Positions 1 to 11,900 of a stretch of 24,041 nt of DNA are shown one piece after another. The translations under genes and the position numbers were made by a program. The first letter of the stretch is position 1. Every line of letters starts with the position of its first letter. Below the pieces are notes generated by a model. That model made no database searches. It was not told the DNA's origin and worked only from the letters and a program-made list of their open reading frames with translations. This DNA comes from Pelargonium nanum (lineage: Eukaryota; Streptophyta; Magnoliopsida; Geraniales; Geraniaceae): contig JAYMTF010001340.1 of NCBI GenBank assembly GCA_036897485.1, forward strand, positions 1-24,041, given 5' to 3'.

Positions 1-146
1 GGCACCAAGGGACTTGGCGTCAATCCAATTGGCACCAAGGGACTTGGCGTCAATCCAATTGACGCCAAGGATCCTCAATTATTAATAAAAAAATGAATTG
101 GGGGCATTTTCCTAATTTCTCTCCAATTGAGGCCAAAAACTCAATT
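1..146. repeat. 30-bp tandem repeat with palindromic third copy
   Basis: Two exact 30-bp units lie at 1-30 and 31-60. A shortened, altered copy follows at about 61-80 and a weaker echo at about 123-146 (CCAATTGAGGCCAA). The junction of the second and third copies forms a perfect inverted repeat: 12-bp arms at 43-54 and 58-69 with a 3-base spacer. The sequence is far richer in G and C than the DNA that follows. It could be the end of a transposon that continues to the left of the window, or a short satellite-like array. I do not recognise the family. Confidence 0.75.
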
Positions 147-2540
147 ACATGGTTTTTTAGGCCATAAACCTTAAAAACCCGCTTAAGTATACATTGAGTT
201 GTTACAAAAAATTCAAATGAAAAATCTTTGCAACGTCTTACTTATACATTCATTAACTAACATTTAACAGTAGAAATGTTAGACAAAAAACAATCTGGGA
301 GCAACTTTAACAACTAATGTACAACGATCCAAATTACTCAAATTAATTTTGAAGCAACCGGGTAAATGATTATACGTAAAAATTCACAATTTTTTTAGAA
401 AATGACCATGTAACATGTGTAACTCGGCCTCCACACAAGAGTCCACTGACGTGCGCACAAAACTTTGTGTCACAAACAAACCAAGATATATGCATGTTGA
501 CGACGTGACTCTACTATGCCAAAATTGACCCGCCAAGCAATGGAGGTGTCTAATACGCTTGTGCCTAGCAACCAAGTTTACTCTCCATGACACGCCGCCC
601 TAGATTCCACTCCAAGGATCTATGTGTGGCGGTGGTAACACCATGACACCACATTGATGGTTCTCTGCATTCTACTTGTTGTGCTCTAATTCTCTTATAA
701 CAAAGTTTACTCTCATGTTTGATGTGGATTTCAATGTACCAACATTAATTTTTCATTTCACAAGTGGATTCTTTCATATCACAAGATCTAGAACTTTAAT
801 TTGGAAAGGAAAAAAAAAGTGACATATTCAAGGCCCAAATCCATGTAAATGCATCTTCATGGGCCGTGAGTAGTCTCAGGACCGTAAGCCCAAATTCCAA
901 AGAGACCTTCATAAATTACTTATGGGCTTAAGTTGACGACTTGAGCAAATAATGAAATCCACAAAATAGTCAAAGTCACATATATCCAAATCAGTATTAA
1001 AAAAACATAATTAAAAAATTAAAAAAGCTCTTAAAAGCAAGAATAATTTAAAATAAATAAAAAGAAGAAGTACAAAAACGTCATAATCATCCACGTAAGT
1101 AATCTTAAATTGTTGCTAGCAGCCAAGTGTGGCAGAGACTTTGGTTACAAAGAAAAAGAGTGAGTGAGTGCATGATTTGTGAACACGCATGCTCGTGCTG
1201 CTCCTACTGATGATGATGTTAAGCCACAAGCACCACCACATTTTGCCAAAAGAGGAGACATCTATTTGACTTCACTGCACCACTCTCTCTGCACATATAC
1301 ATCAATTTCAATATCATTTTCCCCCAATCTTATGTGGCCTATCCATTTTCATATATACTTAAATCTTCTCTTTCTTCCATTTTGATTTGGCCTATGGATG
1401 GATAGGATAGGGGTCAACTTAGACAATTCCATCTCTTTTAAACCCTATATGTCATCCTTTTTAGTGCATGTATCTATCACTTAAAATAATCAATCTTTTG
1501 CCTATTCTCTTATTCCATGTTTGTGCATGTATTATTTGTTTATTTTGGAATTTTATTTTCATATCATACGTGTACTAATGTGTGTATGTATTGAGACATA
1601 TATGTAGATGTATTACATTATTAATTATCAATATAAAGCTTAATGAGTTATTTATAAATTAAAGATCTAATTTTTACTTGGTCCTAAATTTTTAATCATG
1701 TAAAACAAATGGGAGGGTTAATATATAATGAGTAGATTTTCTTTTGAGTTAATTGTTAATTTATAATGGACTTATTAGCAATTTCACTCATTCAGTGCAA
1801 CGTAAATTTTGTTAATTGAAGATTAGAAAACTTATATTTAAAGGTGATGATTATCTAGTAGTATTTGTCGTTTCTTTTGATTTTGTGATTAATTGTTGAA
1901 ACAGAGAAAATGCGTACATGTTGCATAACCCGAAGAATTCGTCACAATGTAATCCTGAATGATGAATATATTAACGTACAATATATTTTCTTTGTCCCTC
2001 GTAAAACCATCTCATCACTATTTTTTCAGAAAACTCGACAATCCCGAATTCTTCACTGTAAACTCATGGAAGAGTAAAAAAATTCTTGTATTGTACTGTT
2101 TAGTTTTCTTACACGTGTTTACATGATTTTCTTGTAACGAATAAAAATATGAACACTTATTTTGAGATGGGTCGAGTTCCATATTTGTGTGTGTATGTAT
2201 ATATTTCATTCCAAATATATGAACTGAATTTTGGTAATGCTATTAGTCTGTTACAGTTGCAAAGCATGCACATCGGAGGGGACCAAAAGCTCCATTGTTG
2301 TACGTAGCTAGGTTTGCCAAATACACTCACAGAGCACAAAAAGCTACCGAACATACCACTGTCTTCGGATCGGATCTAGGACAACCTGAGACCAATCTGG
2401 AAACTACCAGAATCCACACCTATCACACCCTTACTTGGCACAACTACTACCCCAACACGTGTACAGTATCATCTTCAAGCTTCAACAACATAAATAGTAA
2501 ATTACTATATTTTCATGACACTCAAGAACAAGAACAAATA
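147..2540. other. AT-rich intergenic DNA, no gene seen
   Basis: No open frame here resembles a known protein, and none has plausible coding composition or splice sites. The longest frames are 60-90 codons, lack recognisable domains and look like chance. CACGTG hexamers occur at 2112-2117 and 2456-2461. A patch with several genomic 'gggc/gccc' motifs at about 860-930 stands out slightly from the AT-rich background. Confidence 0.6.
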
Positions 2541-2554
2541 CAAAAACCAGACTA

Positions 2555-2632
2555 GCTTGATCGCTCTAGTGCTTAGCATGTGCTAAAACGAGCATTTCAG
2601 AGCAAAGAAACCACAGGTTGGAATCCCTAAAA
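2555..2632 (+). mobile_element. Possible tRNA-derived SINE head (remnant)
   Basis: A stretch resembling RNA polymerase III internal promoter boxes is visible. At about 2562-2577 the sequence CGCTCTAGTGCTTAGC resembles the A box of plant tRNA-derived SINEs. At 2616-2626 GGTTGGAATCC differs by one base from the B box GGTTCGAATCC. The spacing of about 45 bases fits a SINE head. The tRNA cloverleaf does not fold convincingly, so this is not a tRNA gene. I could not define the 3' end or target duplications. Confidence 0.35.
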
Positions 2633-4980
2633 ATATTAATATTTGCAAATTGCAAAGAAAGGACCATGGGAAGCCACATACCCATTTCTCTACCATCCAA
2701 GTCTCCTACGATTCCTCATCTTTAATCATACATTATTATTTTATGCAATTAATTTAGTATTAGAATCTTAGTTTTGATTATGTTATAATTAATTATTAGT
2801 AATTAAACCAAACCCCTCAACTCAAGGATGCTACCTAGCTAGCTGTTGTGCTTGATTTCTTGCCTTTAAGTATGGGCACAATCCTACTTTTTATGTGTAT
2901 GTGGAGAGTGTGGACTTTATAGCTTTAAAGAAAGTGACATCTAGCTAGCTATGTGGGTTTGGCTTCCAATAGAAAAGATTAAAACCCTAATCTTCTTAAT
3001 TAGTTTAATTACGATTTCTTTTTAAGTATTTGACCGCATACCATCCTATTCACCACCAACAGATAAAAAGCAGGTTACCTTGATTGCTTGCTTTTATCGT
3101 TAAACTCAGCTTTCCAAACACGCCACACGCGCTGCAACATTACCCGGCCAGACTACGACTATCTTTTGTGAAACAAAATGTCGCCTTCCGATTGGATGTT
3201 GGCGCTGGTTAGTTGAGTCTAATAGACATTGGATTTGGAGCTTGATATAGTACAATTAAGTCATAACCCACCTAGATTAGGCCCCGAATTAAGGCGTAAT
3301 TCAAGGGTTGTTGAAATTGAAGTTTAAAAAAATGGAAAGAAAAAGGGGCTTTGTACGTTGCACAACCATATATGCTTTTGAATAATATAGTTAAATGGGA
3401 ATTTGGTGGGTTAAGAAATAGGGCACAAACTCAGAGGAGAGAGGCGTGAAGGGTTAGTATGGCGAGAGGGAAACATGGACGGTTACTGTGTGTGGATTAT
3501 ACAACACAAACAAAATTGACTTCAAGGAGAAAGAAAAGAGACCCTGCCATTGCCATTGGTGACATAGCTACATATCACACCACCTCTTTAAATCTAGAGG
3601 CACACACATCTCAATCCCTCACACATTCACTAAGCTTTTAAAAATTTTAGACATGTAGGGCTAGTTCATTATCTAGCTACAGCCACTTACACTTCCATAT
3701 TTTCTCTCCATTACAAACAAGTTGTATATGAGAGATGAAATCGGCTGATCTAATGTGAATACGTAGATTTAAGTTAAAAGTATTATCTATCATTCTCCTT
3801 CATATGCTAGTAAGACGGGTCTGGATCTCATGTGCATAGTTCTTTTGAATCAGGAATTAGGCCTAAACAAAATAAGTTATGATATCATGTCAAATTTGAC
3901 TTCAATCCAAAAGTGTAAGTAAATAGGTGAAAAGTTCAACTAGTTTAACTTACTTCACGCGATTTGGACGAGAGATAGACTACAAGATCGGAACTTACAT
4001 GAATAAGTGGACTTCCATATAACACACATATATATTGTAACCTATAGTATAATGACCGAAAAAACATCTTGGGTCTTGTGAAGTTCTTTTTCCTGATAAT
4101 AACTAACCACGTATGGTCCTCTCTCTCTATATATCTTTCACATACTAAAAATCTTTGTAATGTCCTAGATATTTCACAAATAATGATACATATGGGCACA
4201 CAATTATAATTTTAAAACATAAAGATAAGCAATCTTGTGCATAATAAATAAATTTAAATCGCTCCTACGCTCTAGTATATTGATTTCCATTTTTTGTCAA
4301 TATATTAGAGCAATGTCATTGTCACTATGACTCACTAAAATACTATCTTTTTCTGCTTCTTTTTCCTTTTACTAAAAAATGAAAAGAAAATTTATCTATC
4401 ATCAACCTGTGAATGTTGTCGAGTAGTCCTATAGTGAGGACCTTAAATCCAATGAACCTAAATAATAACCCAGTTGATGAGTAAGAGAGGGTCCACTGTA
4501 TATTCTATTGTAAAGAATGTGATATTGACTTGAGTAGTGTGTGTGTTGTTAATTTTTGCTGGACACCATGTTAAGCAATTGTGCTTAATTAGGTGGTGTA
4601 GGGTTTTGCTATACGATAGCAAATAAATTAAGATGATATAAAACTAGGATTAATAAGGCAAATCGGAGAGTCTAGATCTAATCACCAATACAATATATAG
4701 TAATTATTGTGTAGCCAAATAAACGAGAAAGTTGGAAGATGGGAAACAAGAGATGGGGGTGTCGGGATAAACATAACAAGCATTTGTTTAAGCAAATTTT
4801 AATAGTTTTTTGAAAGCTAAAGTAGTGATAATTAAGCTCATAAAGAACTCAAAAGCATTACAAAAGGAATCGCATTTCACACCATGCGCATCTTCTTCTT
4901 CAACTTGCATAATTAATTAATTAAACAATGACCAAGAATAGGACACAATCAACTCATGATCATGCCATGCCAGCCTAAGA
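2633..4980. other. AT-rich intergenic DNA, no gene seen
   Basis: No supportable gene. The region is AT-rich with several copies of the common CTAGCTAG-type motif (about 2834-2842 and 2942-2949). A GGGTCCAC octamer at 4489-4496, the reverse complement of GTGGACCC, matches the class II TCP consensus GTGGNCCC. A short hairpin-forming sequence, TTAAGCAATTGTGCTTAA, lies near 4570-4588. Confidence 0.55.
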
Positions 4981-4984
4981 GAAT

Positions 4985-4989
<5 letters not shown>

Positions 4990-5025
<36 letters not shown>
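4990..5025. repeat. Compound microsatellite (CT)8(CA)10
   Basis: A run of CT dinucleotides (about 4990-5005) passes directly into CA dinucleotides (about 5006-5025). This is a perfect compound simple repeat and is likely to be length-polymorphic. Confidence 0.95.
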
Positions 5026-5026
5026 A

Positions 5027-6150
5027 AATAGGCTGCTAATTACTTAATCTCGTCCTTATCCTTTGTTACTGCCTTCGTTCGTTTCTTTAATCTATCTTAA
5101 CCCTAGTAACTTCACGCATGGTCATGAGGACTCGTGATTTTTGGTTAAAATAAAACCTAGTTGAGATAATTAAAATTATGGGTAACTTACTGGTTCTAAG
5201 CAATTTTCACACATATTTTTTAACCAACTAACTCTCCAAATTCTGAATGTGCTGAACCTTTGTTAAGAGAAAAGGTAAGATCTTATCTCACATCGAAGGT
5301 TTTAAAATAATGATGGTACATTCAATTGTATGATCAATAACGAACAGAAAAAAATCTTATATGTGAGATCATACGACAATGGCCATACCACGTGGTTGTG
5401 TCCTGACCACACGACTGTAAGCAGCCCACTGCAACCTCATTTCATCTGGTTAGTCTAGTTCGACCCAAATTAATACATGAGACACCAAGTCCAGTTCATG
5501 GTCAAATGACTCGATTGGTTCATGGTACATCAAACGACCCACAATTTTGTTTAAAACTCATCTGAATCACACATGGTCATGTTCAATATATTTGTTTCCC
5601 AAAAGCTCTTCATCAATTAGAAGTAGAGAATTGCTCCTATAAATACCCAATTAGAGTTGAGGTGTAAAACATAGTCACACTTGTTAATTGCAATTTGCTA
5701 AGCCTAATTCACTTATTCTTATACTAGAGGTGAATTGTACTGCTGACGTACTAATATTCATCAAATACGTGTTATTCCTTTAAATAAAAAGTTGAATGAA
5801 TCACAATTTTAAATTAACAAATACCGTTGGACGACATCAACAATACAGTTCCACTTGCAAGAGGAAGAAATATCACGTCAAAATTATTTCAAATGTTTAA
5901 AGTATAGATCACTTGGGCGAAACAATAATCTGTAAAAATTACACTCAAATCTAGGCAACTACTACTCTACCTCGTAGTTTGGTTAGCTAAGGGAGAAAGT
6001 CAAGTAGCTAGCCATGTCACAACTCCATTGGCAAGCGAAGCATATTGTATGGCCAAGAACTCAACTTCGCACTTGCATGACAATATTTCCACACAAAGAT
6101 GGAGTCCAATCCAATCTAATCAGTGCGCTTCTGACATGTAACCTATCAGC
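5027..6150. other. Intergenic DNA, no gene seen
   Basis: No coding region is supportable. The stretch contains a palindromic CCACGTGG at 5388-5395. It also has a loosely inverted pair around TATCTCACAT (about 5284) and ATGTGAGATC (about 5361), which may mark an old transposon fragment, but I could not find its ends. Confidence 0.5.
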
Positions 6151-6785
6151 AACCATTCCCTGACAAATTACGCGTGGCACTTGCTCGGCCCAACCCATCT
6201 CCCCTGTCCGGAAACTTCCACGTGTTGCCTAACCACCCCATTTTTGCCGTCCGCTCTCAAAACACCTTTCACCTCCAAATTTCAAACATATTAGTCATGG
6301 AAATAAAAACTTTATACAAAAATGGCTCTCTCTTGCCAGCTCCAATACTCTGAATCTTGCATGCCCTCCAAAGAATGTGGCAACTATGGGTAATATTCCA
6401 TCTCTAGTCCTTGGAGATAAGGGTCACAAAAATGGAAACAAGGGCAGTTTCGTCATTTTGTCATTTCGGAAACCGGAGGATTAAGGTAAGTAAATTTTTG
6501 GTTTGGCGGCTACTACGTCGGGAGCACCTGAGTTGTGATTGGTAGCCAAACTTGGGGGACTGTCTACGTCTATGGGAGGATGACACGTGGATGGATAGAA
6601 TATGTGGTCCCCTCCGCGAGCTTCGTTTTGGTGATGACACGACTGAGAGATTTTTGGTTGCGCCCATGTGCGGGAAGCTGTCTTTGTTACTTAACTTTTA
6701 GCTGGCCCCAATTACGCCAAGCCGCTTATTCTGCTCGCAGCTCAGCCACCCGTTTATTGGTGGGCCCGGGTCGAGGAATTTTTTT
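6150..6785. promoter_or_regulatory. GC-elevated non-coding island with G-boxes and TCP-type sites
   Basis: By hand count, 6481-6780 is about 50% GC, with single lines up to 60%, in a background near 30%. It holds G-box cores CACGTG at 6219-6224 and 6584-6589. It also holds two octamers matching the class II TCP consensus GTGGNCCC: GTGGTCCC at 6604-6611 and GTGGGCCC at 6760-6767. No reading frame in it begins with a good ATG and resembles a protein. It could be a distal regulatory element, the promoter of an untranslated transcript, or relic coding or transposon DNA. The regulatory reading is inference from motifs only. Confidence 0.35.
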
Positions 6786-7329
6786 GTTTTTCTTTTTGTC
6801 TGTGTATTTGTGATAAATGCTAGTGATTAAGAGCCTTGTTTTGGTTGTTAATTGTCTAGTGACTGGTTTGTTGGTACATGCATGTGTTTTCATCACCTTT
6901 GGGTGTGAAGTCATATTTGAAAGGGAAATCGTTTTTGTCTTTTGCATTATGCTTGATTGTTGAACACGCCGTGCAAGGCATGGATTGTTCTTAATATTTG
7001 GTTATAAATGCAGTTGTAATATATATTTTTTTTGAAATCAATACTATTATTTTGTAAGAATGAATAAGAATGTTTTTCTACTACATAAACAACTTTTTTT
7101 CTTCATATGAGGTTGTGTATTTTTCTTTTATGTAAAAATACATACTAAAGGGATGTTTACTAAATCTTGACACAATTCGAGTAACAATATACATAGTGGA
7201 TGGTATCGCTAGTACTTATTGAAGTGACCGAGTTTGATCGTGATAATGCACAAAGAGTGACTATCTTAAGATTGGTAGTTGGTAGCTAGTTTTTGGATTC
7301 TTTTGCTTTTGTTTGTTTTCTCATTTGAC

Positions 7330-7358
7330 AAAAAAAAAAAAAAAAAAAGAAGAAGAAG
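7330..7358. repeat. Poly(A)19 followed by (GAA)n
   Basis: Nineteen consecutive A residues run from 7330 to 7348 and are followed by GAAGAAGAAG. This is a simple-sequence tract. It could be the tail of an old retroposon, but no body or target duplication was found next to it. Confidence 0.9.
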
Positions 7359-7398
7359 CATATTTTGAAAGATTGTTAAAAATATATATTTTCTAATA

Positions 7399-7638
7399 CA
7401 CTACAAAAAAATGCGACAAACTGTGACATAAATTTTGTCGTCACAAATAATGACAGAAATCATATTTTTTGTCACAAACACACATTTTTACGAAAGTTTC
7501 TATCACAACCATTTGGACAACCAAAACAATGACAGAAATATTATGTCACAGTTCCGTCACAAATTACATTTTGCGACAAAAATTCATAGATTTGTGACGA
7601 AATTTTTTTTGTCACAGATGGCGAATTTTTTTATAGTG
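7399..7638. mobile_element. CACTA-type MITE, 240 bp
   Basis: The element begins CACTACAAAAAAATGCG and ends with the inverted counterpart (reverse complement CACTATAAAAAAATTCG). It is flanked on both sides by ATA (7396-7398 and 7639-7641), the 3-bp target duplication expected of CACTA (CMC) transposons. The terminal similarity extends imperfectly about 50 bases inward. The interior is filled with short copies, in both orientations, of TGTGACA / TTTGTCACA / GCGACAAA, as expected for the subterminal repeats bound by a CACTA transposase. There is no transposase gene, so the element is non-autonomous. A frame running through it from 7435 is a by-product of the repeats. Confidence 0.9.
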
Positions 7639-7641
7639 ATA

Positions 7642-8950
7642 TCATTTTATTGTTTTTGAAAATCATTTGTAGCAATTGAAATGTATACTCAGTTTTCTAA
7701 TAAAAGAGTATTAAAATAAATCATTTTTTTATGGAATAGTTGTGTAGAAAACCCGTAAATATTTTGGGTTGTATGTGAAAGTTAAAGTGGTGTTGTAAAG
7801 GGAGATAAAAAGTGTTAAAATTTTCTACTTAGTGAATTGCTAGACCCTAGAAAAAGGAAACAGATTAGGGTAGCATGTGGATTGCAGAGCCACTCCACCC
7901 TGAAATTATCCTATACGTACACTCACGATTTGACAATAGAAATTCAAGAATTTTCTCGGAAAATGTCGGTCCCTACAAGAAGTTACGAACAGCACCAAGT
8001 GGGAAACAGTTTTGAAGTGATTTGAGATGCAGATAAATAGTAATCAAAAACCAAAAATTATTTTTTTATAAAATAAATAAAATTATCCGAAGATATTTTC
8101 ATTGATCACCATTGGTTGGTATGAAGAATCAAGACATCCACAAACTGACATCACTTTCGCAGGACAGACAAAGTGGGCATGGCTTTGCTTGTCATTCTTG
8201 AATAATCCCACGAACTTGGTCAAGCTCAACACTTATTGCCACGTAAGCCCTATCCATTTCAGTCCAAATTCGTATTATCCATCATCGTGTCGTTTTTATG
8301 TATTTATATATATTTATAAAAGAAATTACATGTAAATGAGGTGTAGAAGAGAAAGGGACTGACGAGTGACTGATGTGTGTTTTGGTGTGCGGAAAACATG
8401 GAAAAAACTGTGCACACTTTCAGTTTTGCAATTCAATGTCTCCTGAAAAGCACCTGAAAAAAGATAATGCAAACAAGTTCACTCTCGAACACAACCCACT
8501 CAAGTGTGCTCCATTTTTCAACCTTATGGGGGCCATTGAAATGAGTATCTACAAATGTTTTGGTTCCATCTTTCATGCTTTTTGTCCTACTGTAGATATA
8601 TATAGTTGCTAACAATGAACAGATAGAGCAAGTATTGCAATTCAATAGGATATAAACTATTCTTGTGTATGCATTGTTAAAAGTATGTATCGGTTGATGA
8701 ATCAACTGTATCGTTATGAACTGGATGTATCAAGAGATCATACAATTCAAAAATGATGAATTTTTGTTCAAAAACTTTGTGGTATCAATATATTAATTTG
8801 AGGAAGGGGGACATGAGTCATGTTATTTTAAACTCAGGATAATCCAAATCGATGAAATTACACTACCACAGTAAAATTTCACTCACAGACGTTTAATCTG
8901 CTCCCATAAACTTTCAAAAGTAAATACAGTGAGCAGAGCAAACCGTTAGG
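7642..8950. other. AT-rich intergenic DNA, no gene seen
   Basis: Short frames of 60-90 codons occur on both strands around 7837-8705. They overlap one another, share no recognisable motif and lack gene signals, so I treat them as chance. Confidence 0.5.
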
Positions 8951-8954
8951 CCAT

Positions 8955-9140
8955 AGTATAAGGAGGTGTCATAATATCATTGATAGTTAAATCTAAGACA
9001 AATAACTGTTGACTTATGATATATACATCGTGATATTATATTAAAGATCATCATTAAAAAAAAAAAAAAAACAATGAGTCTATACCAATTAACTTATAAC
9101 TTAAGATAAGTCATCGATAATTTTATGACATCTCATTAAA
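8955..9140. mobile_element. Candidate MITE with imperfect terminal inverted repeats
   Basis: The sequence at about 8957-8984 (TATAAGGAGGTGTCATAATA...) is an imperfect inverted match to the sequence ending at about 9140 (reverse complement TTTAATGAGATGTCATAAAA...). The arms are roughly 28 bases with several mismatches. The interior is AT-rich and contains a run of A residues (about 9056-9071). It has no coding capacity. I did not find a clear target-site duplication, so the boundaries are approximate and the family is unknown. Confidence 0.5.
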
Positions 9141-11395
9141 AACATGAATTTTTGCGGATTGTTTCACTCATACAAATTTCATCTTTTTATTTATTTTGCT
9201 CCAATTCTATTTTCTCTTCATAAAATAAATTCTAAACTGTATATCACTTATCTTAAAAAATTTATGAATTATGCTAGTCATAATTCAAAAATTGCTCAAA
9301 CGATCCACTATACAATCCCAAATTAATTAACATGATGTATTGCGTTGATAGAACTTACATTAAAATATTCGTATCACACACGTTATTTTATAACTAACTG
9401 GTGTTTGTAGAATTCAACACAAATTACACGAATTTAAAGAATATGCATATAACGACAAGTTAGTCAATTTGATAAGTTTGATAAGCCATTGCTTGATTTG
9501 CTTCTCCACCGAGAGTCATGGAAATTGTCTTTCCATGTCACGATTAATTTGTTTCTTAATGGATAATCCTCTTTAAGTCAATCCATAATAACAACAATAA
9601 GTTGATGACTGTGCGTTCACATAACTAAATTAGAAACACAAAATTCAAGCATCATGTGTATAATATTTTTAATACTTAAATAAAACGTTTAGCTAATGTC
9701 TTTTGGGATAAAAATATGCATTTTACAATAAAAATAAAAAAATAAAAAATGCAGTAGTCTTTAACTGATCCAAAATTGATGTCGCACCAATTATATATGT
9801 TTAAATTCAAATTCTGAGTTCAAGTGGACAAAAGGAGAATGACACATCTTAGTCATCATGACAATTTCAAAGAATTGTGTTATCCGATTTACTAAAAATT
9901 ACTGAAAAAGATATTACATTCACTCCTATACAATTGGTTAAGGAGTCTCTAAAACTTAGTTGCAGAAACTATTTAGTTACGTTTACAACTATAATCTATA
10001 CATCAAACACTTAAATTTCTATTTATAATAATAAGATGGTATATTTATATGCACAATTATAATTCCTCATTCTTCCATGTACATACAATACAACTTTTTA
10101 AAAGAAATGGATAAAAGTATATGAGGATATACACAAACAAAATTGGAAAATTTTCCTTTTACTTTTAGACGTTACCAAGTATTGACCTAATTGGTAACTT
10201 TATCATGTACATGGGTAAGACTTTAAACCATCATACAAAATATTACTGTATAAAACAATATGGATACGGTACAGTACCTAACTACACATTTATACCTAAC
10301 ATATCATCTAATGAAATATAAAATATATGCCACCTAGACTGACAAACTATTTTGTATAAAATTTGAGACAAATAACATTTTGTTAAATCTGTATTAATTA
10401 TTTTTGTTTTTTGTTAGAGAAACATGATCTTAATTACTATGAGATATACTACTATTAGACAAATTTAGAAAAAGAAAATGTTTGTTTTAAAACAATGGAG
10501 CACTACAAACCTAGAGGGTAATTTTATTGTGTACACGTAAAAAACTTTGGAACGTCATGCAAAATATTCATGTTTGGTTTCATATATAATTATAATCCTT
10601 TAATTTGATTAGATACACTGTACCAAATGATCAAATTTGATTTTACTGTTCCTAATTTTGTCTCATATGAATTTTGGGTAAATTGCTGAATCAATGATTA
10701 ATTAACTTAGATCAAAATAAGTAAAATCTTGCGTAGATATATGTATATTTATATATACAATCGTCACTATCTTATCTTCCTTTTACAAAATTAGAAACCA
10801 ATGTCCTTAGTCCTTAGCCATGAGCATGGCTTAGTTTCTTTAAGCAGCAATCTGCGTCAACAATGACGGCATCATCCTCCAACAACCACTAATATTTAAT
10901 CATAATTACAAGCTTTAATTAGTAAAATAATTATGAGTAAATTCGTTGAGGTTCTTCACTAAGCAACACACATTTTATCATTAGTTCATATACTAAAATA
11001 TTAGTTGCACTAAGTTGACGTGGCTCGTTGTTTATAGTGTGTGGTTTTGCGGGCCTTCTTTGAGGTTCTAAGTAAAGTCTTGAAGGATTATTATTTTAGT
11101 TATTTTGATTAGAATAGTTGTCCATTTATGTGGATGTGAAATTAGTGAACTCATTAATGATTTGTTGATTGGATTAGTTGTTGATTTTTGTCCATTTGTG
11201 TTTAATTTGACGACAACCTCAGCCTCAACCAAGTCTCTTGATACTCCTTTTTTACGAAATTCATGTGTCATGACAGATTATCTCATGTTTGAAAAACAAA
11301 TATAAGTGTTTTGAAAATAAATTCAAGTATGTAAGTATTGTATTTAAAAGAGAAAGTTCGTACATATGAGGTTAATCAAACATTCTTAAAATTGG
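9141..11395. other. Very AT-rich intergenic DNA, no gene seen
   Basis: No gene is supportable. Two diverged segments resemble each other: about 10190-10247 (GGTAACTTTATCATGTACA...) and about 10517-10573 (GGTAATTTTATTGTGTACA...). Both then run into CATCATACAAAATATT or GTCATGCAAAATATT. This suggests an old direct duplication about 327 bp apart, perhaps a transposon relic. Antiparallel frames at 11068-11305 mirror each other and are not credible genes. Confidence 0.5.
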
Positions 11396-11399
11396 CAAT

Positions 11400-11900
11400 T
11401 TGTTTATAACACGACACACGATGCAAATAAAACATGAAATTAACGTGGTTGATTAGCTACATAAATTTTGTAATTGTGTAGCATTTTGTTTGGAGAATCC
11501 AACATGTTTAGTAGCCGTGTTCGTGTGTTTGACTTCTAAAATAAGCAAGCATGAATAGTTAGTCGTGTTGTGACACACTTGACAATTCTAACACATACAC
11601 TTAAGGGAACAATTTCAAATAAATTATAATAATGTGTCAAACGTATTAGTTCTATTGTGAAAAAATTTGAAGGGTTGGGTTTTGTGTTAATCATATCGTG
11701 TTATACACGATCCATTTATTTATTGTGTTAAACATTGTCATGTTCGTGTTTTGTGTTCATTAATTAATGTCTAGTATTTGTGTCCAATAATTTAACATGA
11801 TTATTTCTAAACATGATGTGTTTATGTTGGAGCATGCAACACACACTCAATCTTCGTTATGATATAAACACAATGTACACGCACTAATTGTCAATTCTAT
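11400..11900. repeat. Degenerate dispersed repeat of the 'cgtgt/acacg' type
   Basis: The region contains TTATAACACGACACACGATG near 11404 and ATATCGTGTTATACACGATCC near 11692. Many CGTGTT / GTGTTCGTGT / AACACG words and a TTTATTTATTGTGTTAAAC segment lie between and after them. This wording is typical of a widespread eudicot dispersed repeat with alternating CGTGT and ACACG motifs, recognised from general familiarity rather than a search. The copy is decayed. I could not fix its ends or assign it to a transposon superfamily. Confidence 0.55.

Noticed and set aside
2616-2626. Possible tRNA gene
   Set aside because: Only a B-box-like motif is convincing; acceptor and anticodon stems do not pair.
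6322-6393. 23-residue ATG frame (MALSCQLQYSESC...) in the GC-rich island
   Set aside because: There is no conserved motif, and a frame this short is expected by chance. It was kept only as a remark because the surrounding composition is odd.
6461-6813. Overlapping frames on both strands in the GC-rich island
   Set aside because: The plus frame starts at GTG and the minus frame has no recognisable domain. Both probably result from fewer stop codons in GC-richer DNA.
7435-7659. 74-codon frame
   Set aside because: It lies almost wholly within the CACTA MITE and is a by-product of its short repeats.
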